A DNA stretch of 11,282 nt, from the NCBI GenBank assembly GCA_009469685.1, contig SSTA01000061.1, positions 1-11,282 on the forward strand, in the 5' to 3' direction. Below, in pieces: positions 5,635-11,282 of the stretch. This DNA is from Azonexaceae bacterium (GTDB lineage Bacteria; Pseudomonadota; Gammaproteobacteria; Burkholderiales; Rhodocyclaceae). The position numbers and the translations under genes are program-made. The notes below the pieces were generated by a model. It saw nothing but the letters and a program-made list of their open reading frames with translations. It was not told where the DNA came from and did no database searches. Within the stretch, counting starts at the first letter, position 1. The number at the start of each line of letters is the position of its first letter.

Positions 5635-7335
5635 ATGATGATCAGTGGTGCGGAAATTGTAATCAGGTGCCTCCAGGAAGAAAAGGTCGATTATGTCTTC
5701 GGCTATCCCGGCGGTTCCGTGCTTCATATCTACGATGCCCTCTTCAAGCAGGAGCAGGTGAAGCATATCCTTGTTCGCCACGAACAGGCTGCGGTCCATG
5801 CAGCGGATGCTTATTCCCGCTCATCTCAAAAGATCGGGGTCGCCCTGGTGACCTCCGGGCCTGGAGTCACCAATACCGTCACCGGCATTGCCACTGCGTA
5901 TATGGATTCGGTCCCCCTGGTGGTCATCACCGGACAGGTGCCGACCGCCTACATCGGCCAGGACGCCTTCCAGGAGTGCGACACCGTTGGGATCACCCGG
6001 CCGTGCGTCAAGCACAATTTCCTGGTGAAGGACGTCAAGGACCTGGCCGTGACCATCAAGAAGGCATTCCATATCGCGGCGACGGGAAGACCCGGCCCGG
6101 TGGTGGTCGATATCCCCAAGGACGTCACCGCCCAGATGTGCGAATTCGACTATCCCAAGACCATCCAGATGCGGTCCTACAACCCGGTGGTCAAGGGGCA
6201 TCTGGGACAGATCAAGAAGGCTGTTCAACTGCTGGCCGAAGCCAAGCGGCCGATCATCTATACCGGTGGGGGCGTGATTCTGTCGGATGCCGCCGAGAAA
6301 CTCACGGAACTGGCGCACCGCCTGAAGTTTCCGGTGACCAACACCCTCATGGGCTTGGGCGGCTATCCCGCTACGGACCGACAATTCGTCGGCATGCTGG
6401 GGATGCACGGTACCTTCGAGGCCAATATGGCCATGCATTACGCCGACGTGATCCTTGCCGTGGGAGCCCGCTTCGATGATCGCGTGATCGGCAATCCTGG
6501 GCATTTTGGCGAAGAGCCGCGCCGCATCATCCACATCGACATCGATCCTTCGTCCATTTCCAAGCGCGTCCGCGTCGATGTGCCCATCGTCGGGAATGTG
6601 CCCGACGTCATCGACGAAATCCTCAAATTGATGGATGGCGGTTTCAAGGCCGATCCGGGAGTGGCGGACTGGTGGAAGCAGATCGAGGAATGGCGCGGAC
6701 GGGATTGCCTGCGCTACAAGCAGGACAAGCTGATCATGCCCCACTACGTGATCGAAAAGCTTTACGAAGTGACTGGCGGCGATGCCTACGTCACCTCCGA
6801 CGTCGGTCAGCATCAGATGTTCGCCGCCCAGTATTACAAGTTCAACAAACCCCGTCGCTGGATCAATTCCGGTGGTCTGGGCACCATGGGGGTGGGGCTG
6901 CCCTATGCCATGGGGGTTCTGTTCGCCAACCCGGGGGCACAGGTGGCTTGCGTCACCGGCGAAGCGTCGATTCAGATGTGCATCCAGGAACTGTCGACTT
7001 GCAAACAGTTCGAGTTGCCGATCAAGATCATCAACCTCAATAACGGCTATCTGGGCATGGTCCGCCAGTGGCAGGAGATGTTCTATTCCAGCCGCTATTC
7101 CGAATCCTACGTCACGTCGCTGCCCGACTTCGTCAAGCTGGCCGAATCCTACGGCCATGTCGGTATGAAGATCGAGCGGCCGGAGGATGTCGAGCCAGCC
7201 CTGAAGAAGGCCTTCACCGAGCACAAGAACGACCTAGTCTTCATGGACTTCATTGTCGATCCAGCCGCCAACGTCTTTCCCATGGTGGCGGCCGGCAAGG
7301 GCCTGACCGAAATGATTCTGGCAGAAGACCTGTGA
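5635..7335 (+). CDS. ilvB: Acetolactate (acetohydroxyacid) synthase, large catalytic subunit
   Basis: ThDP- and FAD-dependent enzyme that condenses two pyruvates to 2-acetolactate, or pyruvate and 2-oxobutyrate to 2-aceto-2-hydroxybutyrate. It is the first common step of valine, leucine and isoleucine synthesis. 566 residues, the usual length. Order: N-terminal Pyr domain with FGYPGG and catalytic E50 in RHEQAAVH; central FAD-binding domain with AVGARFDDR; C-terminal PP domain with SDVGQHQM, INSGGLGTMG and the Mg-ThDP motif from G442 to N469/N470. The usual GDGS reads GEAS here (442-445). The sequence is closer to E. coli IlvI than to IlvB, so ilvI is an equally valid name. The start is ATG 5635 or 5638 (M-M-ISGAE). 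Shine-Dalgarno is weak, and a TTG at 5569 would add 22 unrelated residues. It precedes its regulatory subunit by 17 nt. Confidence 0.97.
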   Translation: MMISGAEIVIRCLQEEKVDYVFGYPGGSVLHIYDALFKQEQVKHILVRHEQAAVHAADAYSRSSQKIGVALVTSGPGVTNTVTGIATAYMDSVPLVVITGQVPTAYIGQDAFQECDTVGITRPCVKHNFLVKDVKDLAVTIKKAFHIAATGRPGPVVVDIPKDVTAQMCEFDYPKTIQMRSYNPVVKGHLGQIKKAVQLLAEAKRPIIYTGGGVILSDAAEKLTELAHRLKFPVTNTLMGLGGYPATDRQFVGMLGMHGTFEANMAMHYADVILAVGARFDDRVIGNPGHFGEEPRRIIHIDIDPSSISKRVRVDVPIVGNVPDVIDEILKLMDGGFKADPGVADWWKQIEEWRGRDCLRYKQDKLIMPHYVIEKLYEVTGGDAYVTSDVGQHQMFAAQYYKFNKPRRWINSGGLGTMGVGLPYAMGVLFANPGAQVACVTGEASIQMCIQELSTCKQFELPIKIINLNNGYLGMVRQWQEMFYSSRYSESYVTSLPDFVKLAESYGHVGMKIERPEDVEPALKKAFTEHKNDLVFMDFIVDPAANVFPMVAAGKGLTEMILAEDL

Positions 7336-7352
7336 TCGGGGAGCACGACACC

Positions 7353-7844
7353 ATGCGACACATCATTTCCATTCTGATCGAAAACGAAGCCGGCGCCCTG
7401 TCCCGGGTAGCCGGGCTGTTCTCCGCCCGCGGCTACAATATCGAATCCCTCACCGTGGCGCCCACGGAAGATCCCTCCCTCTCGCGGATGACCATCCTGA
7501 CCCGGGGATCCGACGAGGTGCTGGAGCAGATCACCAAACAGTTGAACAAACTGGTCGATGTGGTCAAGGTCGTCGATCTATCGGAAGCCGCCCACGTGGA
7601 GCGTGAGCTCATGCTCATCAAGGTCCGCGCGACGGGTAAGGACCGCGAAGAGATGAAGCGCATGGCCGACATCTTCCGCGGCCGCATCATCGACGTGACA
7701 GAATCGACCTATGTGGTCGAACTCACGGGGGCCAGTTCCAAGTTGGATTCCTTCATCGCCGCCCTCGATGGCGGACTGATTCTGGAAACCGTCCGTACCG
7801 GTGTCTGCGGTATCGGCCGCGGCGATCGCATCCTCAAGGTTTAG
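7353..7844 (+). CDS. ilvH: Acetolactate synthase, small regulatory subunit
   Basis: Binds and activates the large subunit and confers feedback inhibition by valine. 163 residues, the same length as E. coli IlvH. An N-terminal ACT domain (about 2-76) begins RHIISILIENEAGALSRV. N11, G14 and N29, positions whose mutation in E. coli IlvH causes valine resistance, are all present, so valine feedback is predicted to be intact. The C-terminal domain (about 82-160) has RELMLIKVRA and ends GIGRGDRILKV. I chose ATG 7353 because it gives the standard N-terminus, with GGGGAG 9 nt upstream. It is the second gene of ilvBHC. The name ilvN is used for the same family. An 87-nt gap with a long imperfect hairpin separates it from ilvC. 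Confidence 0.96.
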   Translation: MRHIISILIENEAGALSRVAGLFSARGYNIESLTVAPTEDPSLSRMTILTRGSDEVLEQITKQLNKLVDVVKVVDLSEAAHVERELMLIKVRATGKDREEMKRMADIFRGRIIDVTESTYVVELTGASSKLDSFIAALDGGLILETVRTGVCGIGRGDRILKV

Positions 7845-8948
<1,104 letters not shown>

Positions 8949-8965
8949 GGACTTGGTGAGGGCTC

Positions 8966-9032
8966 GGTAGAGCGTCGTTGCTCGCGCTTGCCGTACTGAA
9001 GTACTGTCTGCGCGCTCGCGCCTAGCGCTACC
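8966..9032. repeat. Dyad-rich intergenic element after ilvC
   Basis: GGTA-ga-GCG (8966-8974) is complementary to CGC-TACC (9026-9032). Inside are GCGC arms (8984-8987 and 9010-9013) and a central GTAC-TGAA-GTAC (8993-9004). GCTCGCGC occurs twice as a direct repeat (8980-8987 and 9014-9021). It codes for nothing recognisable and looks like a dispersed palindromic intergenic repeat (REP/MITE-like). Copy number cannot be judged from one window. Confidence 0.35.
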
Positions 9033-9036
9033 TTCG

Positions 9037-9070
9037 CTTTGGGCGGTGTCCGTTTCTGACCCGCCCAAAG
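9037..9070 (+). terminator. Strong stem-loop upstream of psd, possible terminator
   Basis: CTTTGGGCGG (9037-9046) pairs perfectly with CCGCCCAAAG (9061-9070). The loop adds GTC (9048-9050) with GAC (9058-9060), giving 13 bp with one bulged T. The flank TCTTG is not a proper U-tract, so termination is possible but not shown. It ends 17 nt before the psd start and may instead be part of the adjacent repeat. Confidence 0.4.
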
Positions 9071-9087
9071 TCTTGAATGGGGTATCA

Positions 9088-9726
9088 ATGAACTATCCGC
9101 ATCCAATTCTTGCCCGCGAGGGCTGGCCTTTCATCGCGGGCTCGCTGATCCTGGCGCTCGCCGCGTCCTACGCCGGATTGTGGTCCCTGCCGTTGTGGAT
9201 CATCTTCGTCTTCTGCGTTCAGTTTTTTCGCGATCCGGGTCGCGTCATCGCCGGCAATGGAGCAAAAAGCGTGGTGGCTCCGGCCGATGGGCGGGTGATT
9301 GTCGTCGAGGAGACCGAAGATCCCTACCTGAAGCGTCGGGCGCTGAAAGTCAGCGTATTCATGAACGTCTTCAACGTTCATTCCAACCGGGCTCCCGTCG
9401 ATAGCACCGTCGTCCAGAAATGGTACAACCCGGGTAGCTTCCTGAACGCCGCCTGGGCCAAGGCATCGACTGAGAACGAGCGTTGCGCTCTCCATCTGAA
9501 GACCCAGGACGGACGGGATGTGACCTGCGTCCAGATCGCCGGACTGGTGGCGCGCCGTATCCTGAATTATGTCGATTCGGGCAAGACCTTGGCCCGGGGT
9601 GAGCGCTACGGATTCATTCGCTTCGGTTCCCGGGTCGATCTTTATTTGCCGCTCGATACTCGGGTGAAAGTGACGATCGGCGAAAAAGTGTATGCTTCGA
9701 CCACCCTGTTGGCGGAACTCTCCTAG
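9088..9726 (+). CDS. psd: Phosphatidylserine decarboxylase proenzyme (short type)
   Basis: Inner-membrane pyruvoyl enzyme converting phosphatidylserine to phosphatidylethanolamine, the last step of PE synthesis. 212 residues, the short form. An N-terminal hydrophobic segment lies at about 13-46, followed by FFRDP (46-50), APADGR with D67, and NVFNVHSNR with H98. The self-cleavage site is G180-S181 in [13 protein letters not shown]181 would become the pyruvoyl group of the alpha chain after autocatalytic cleavage. ATG 9088 gives [15 protein letters not shown], the betaproteobacterial start; a GTG at 9046 would read out of the preceding stem-loop. The ribosome binding site is only a weak GGGG. 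It is followed after 3 nt by pssA, which makes its substrate. Confidence 0.96.
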   Translation: MNYPHPILAREGWPFIAGSLILALAASYAGLWSLPLWIIFVFCVQFFRDPGRVIAGNGAKSVVAPADGRVIVVEETEDPYLKRRALKVSVFMNVFNVHSNRAPVDSTVVQKWYNPGSFLNAAWAKASTENERCALHLKTQDGRDVTCVQIAGLVARRILNYVDSGKTLARGERYGFIRFGSRVDLYLPLDTRVKVTIGEKVYASTTLLAELS

Positions 9727-9729
9727 GCG

Positions 9730-10485
9730 ATGACCGAACTCAAACCGCGAAAAGCCCTGTTCAATCCGGAGCTCCGGCGCCGCGGCATCTACATCGTCCC
9801 CAATCTGTTTACCACCGCTGCGTTGTTCTGCGGCTTTTTCGCCATCGTTCAGGCAATGCAGGGGGACTTCGAACGGGGGGCGATCGCCATCTTCATCGCC
9901 ATGGTCTTCGACGGCCTCGATGGCCGGGTCGCCCGTCTGACCCACACCCAGTCCGCCTTCGGTGCCGAATACGATTCGCTCTCCGATATGGTCAGCTTTG
10001 GGGCGGCCCCGGCTTTGGTGGTTTACGAGTGGGCCTTGAAGGATATGGGGCGTCTGGGGTGGATCGCTGCCTTCATCTACTGTGCCGGCGCTGCGCTTCG
10101 CCTTGCGCGGTTCAACACGAACCTGGAAGTGACCGACAAGCGCTTTTTCCAGGGACTTCCTTCTCCGGCGGCGGCGTCCCTGGTGGCGGGCCTGGTGTGG
10201 GTGATGATCGACCATGGGTTCTCAGGACAGGACGTCCGTTGGCTGGCCTGTGTCCTGACCCTCTTCGCCGGGGTGACCATGGTGTCCAATTTCCGCTACT
10301 ACAGTTTCAAGACCATCAATCTCAAGAAGAGCGTGCCGTTTTTTGCGGTGGCGGCCATTGCGCTGGGCTTCGCCCTGGTCTCCCTGAGCCCGGGGATGAC
10401 CCTGTTCGTCTTCTTCGTCCTCTACGGATTGTCGGGCTACGTCCTGGCCATTCTTGGTCTGGTGCGCCGCCGACCGGCGGCCTGA
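9730..10485 (+). CDS. pssA: CDP-diacylglycerol-serine O-phosphatidyltransferase
   Basis: Membrane enzyme making phosphatidylserine and CMP from CDP-diacylglycerol and L-serine, the step before Psd. 251 residues. The complete CDP-alcohol phosphatidyltransferase signature D-G-x2-A-R-x8-G-x3-D-x3-D is present, with D64, G65, A68, R69, G78, D82 and D86, so it is of the polytopic subclass rather than the E. coli PLD-like PssA. Hydrophobic segments lie at about 22-42, 48-61, 91-103, 109-126, 147-163, 170-187, 201-219 and 223-245. ATG 9730 is 3 nt after the psd stop with only a weak AGG ahead, so translational coupling with psd is likely. A phosphatidylglycerophosphate synthase is a less likely alternative, since PSNFRYYSFK-like and GLPSPAAA features fit PssA. 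Confidence 0.93.
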   Translation: MTELKPRKALFNPELRRRGIYIVPNLFTTAALFCGFFAIVQAMQGDFERGAIAIFIAMVFDGLDGRVARLTHTQSAFGAEYDSLSDMVSFGAAPALVVYEWALKDMGRLGWIAAFIYCAGAALRLARFNTNLEVTDKRFFQGLPSPAAASLVAGLVWVMIDHGFSGQDVRWLACVLTLFAGVTMVSNFRYYSFKTINLKKSVPFFAVAAIALGFALVSLSPGMTLFVFFVLYGLSGYVLAILGLVRRRPAA

Positions 10486-10506
10486 TCCGGTTTCCCCTGA
10501 CTGCGC

Positions 10507-10547
10507 CCCACCACGCCCCTGGCGGTTCCTGGTGCCTGGGGTAAAAT
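10507..10547 (+). promoter_or_regulatory. Possible hairpin and -10 box in the pssA-leuA gap
   Basis: CACCA (10509-10513) can pair with TGGTG (10530-10534) and CGCC (10514-10517) with GGCG (10521-10524), forming a modest GC-rich stem-loop. TAAAAT at 10542-10547 resembles a -10 box ahead of leuA, but no good -35 lies 16-18 bp upstream. I found no leucine-rich leader peptide in the 119-bp gap, so leucine attenuation is not supported. Confidence 0.25.
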
Positions 10548-10604
10548 CGCTGTCCCGCGGCAGCCGATTTCTGGGTTTTGCGGCCTTTTCGAATGGAGTC
10601 AGCC

Positions 10605-11282
10605 ATGAAACAGCCCCTGGTCATTTTCGACACCACCCTGCGCGACGGCGAGCAGAGTCCCGGCGCCTCCATGACCAAGGAAGAAAAGCTGCGGGTGGCG
10701 CGACAGCTCGAAAAGATGCGGGTGGATGTCATCGAAGCGGGCTTCGCTGCGGCGTCTCCCGGCGATTTCGATGCAATCCAGGCCATTGCCGGGGCGATCA
10801 AGGATTCCACCGTTTGCTCCCTGGCCAGGGCCAATGAGAGCGACATCCGGAGGGCCGGCGAAGCAATCAGGCTCGCCAAGTCGGGTCGCATCCATACCTT
10901 TATCGCCACCAGCCCCATCCACATGGAGAAAAAGCTGCGTATGGCTCCCGACCAAGTGGTCGAGCAGGCCGTCAAGGCTATCGCCTGGTCGCGCGAATAC
11001 ACCGACAACATCGAGTTTTCCGCCGAGGATGCCGGTCGCTCCGAACTGGATTTTCTCTGCCGCATCTTCGATGCCGTCATCCAGGCCGGCGCGACCACCA
11101 TCAACGTTCCGGATACCGTCGGCTACAACATTCCCTTCCAATTTGCCGAGACCTTGCGCAAGGTTATCGAACGGGTGCCCAATTCCGACAAGGTCATCTG
11201 GTCGGTGCATTGCCATAACGATCTCGGCTTGGCCGTGGCCAACTCGCTCGCTGCCGTGTTGTCGGGTGCCAGGCAGGTGGAA
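10605..11282 (+). CDS. leuA: 2-isopropylmalate synthase, 5' part (3' end outside window)
   Basis: Condenses acetyl-CoA with 2-oxoisovalerate to 2-isopropylmalate, the committed step of leucine synthesis. 226 codons are present; full proteins have roughly 510-560 residues, so only the N-terminal part of the catalytic TIM barrel is seen. [14 protein letters not shown] (8-21) carries R13 and metal ligand D9. NVPDTVGY lies at 167-174, and HCHNDLG at 202-208 gives metal ligands H202 and H204. ATG 10605 has GGAG 6 nt upstream; an in-frame ATG at 10593 overlaps that site and is less likely. The regulatory leucine-binding domain lies outside. Homocitrate or citramalate synthases share the barrel, but the ilv neighbourhood and the N-terminus favour LeuA. 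Confidence 0.95.
   Translation, partial: MKQPLVIFDTTLRDGEQSPGASMTKEEKLRVARQLEKMRVDVIEAGFAAASPGDFDAIQAIAGAIKDSTVCSLARANESDIRRAGEAIRLAKSGRIHTFIATSPIHMEKKLRMAPDQVVEQAVKAIAWSREYTDNIEFSAEDAGRSELDFLCRIFDAVIQAGATTINVPDTVGYNIPFQFAETLRKVIERVPNSDKVIWSVHCHNDLGLAVANSLAAVLSGARQVE

Noticed and set aside
9046..9087. GTG start for psd 14 codons upstream
   Set aside because: It lies inside the stem-loop, lacks a ribosome binding site, and MNYPHP is the usual family start.
9085..10215. 376-codon minus-strand open frame under psd and pssA
   Set aside because: Antisense to two well-identified genes and without domain-like sequence.
10486..10604. Leucine attenuator or T-box ahead of leuA
   Set aside because: No leader ORF with Leu codons, no T-box-like element and no U-run terminator are visible.
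10454..10837. 127-codon plus-strand frame across the pssA-leuA junction
   Set aside because: Overlaps the strongly supported leuA in another frame and has no recognisable content.

Overview
The window is ordinary chromosome from a GC-rich betaproteobacterium. I judge this from residue-level resemblance of PepA, LptF/G, IlvB/H/C, Psd and PssA to betaproteobacterial proteins, and from two gene neighbourhoods that I recall as typical of that class: an ECF sigma factor with DUF3619, DUF3106 and RDD genes, and ilvBHC-psd-pssA-leuA. The order is not settled; Nitrosomonadales or Rhodocyclales would fit. No transposon, phage, tRNA, rRNA or CRISPR array was seen. Both ends cut through genes (pepA at the left, leuA at the right).

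Layout: (1) 1-3661: pepA (leftward, 3' end missing) is divergent from lptF-lptG (rightward), the two membrane subunits of the LPS export ABC transporter. A good sigma70-type promoter for pepA lies in their 71-bp gap and reaches almost to the lptF start codon. (2) 3669-5513: a tightly packed leftward set, read in transcription order as ECF sigma factor, DUF3619 (one membrane segment), DUF3106 (exported, repetitive) and an RDD membrane protein. Every junction overlaps. It converges on lptG, and a perfect inverted repeat contains both stop codons. (3) 5635-8948: rightward ilvB, ilvH and ilvC, the acetohydroxyacid synthase large and small subunits and ketol-acid reductoisomerase. (4) 9088-10485: psd and pssA, the two enzymes that turn CDP-diacylglycerol plus serine into phosphatidylethanolamine. 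(5) 10605-end: leuA, the first step of leucine synthesis.

The ilv genes make the valine and isoleucine precursors, and the valine branch supplies 2-oxoisovalerate to LeuA. IlvH keeps the residues linked to valine feedback. The psd-pssA pair sits between the two branched-chain blocks. The gaps ilvH-ilvC, ilvC-psd and pssA-leuA contain inverted repeats, so expression within this long same-strand run may be uneven.

The part closest to an undescribed system is the sigma-DUF3619-DUF3106-RDD unit. Its layout suggests an ECF sigma factor with a membrane-anchored partner and a periplasmic repeat protein. The sigma gene has no ATG, GTG or TTG start that would retain its N-terminus and appears to start at CTG. 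The DUF3106 protein carries six 18-residue repeats in exact register.
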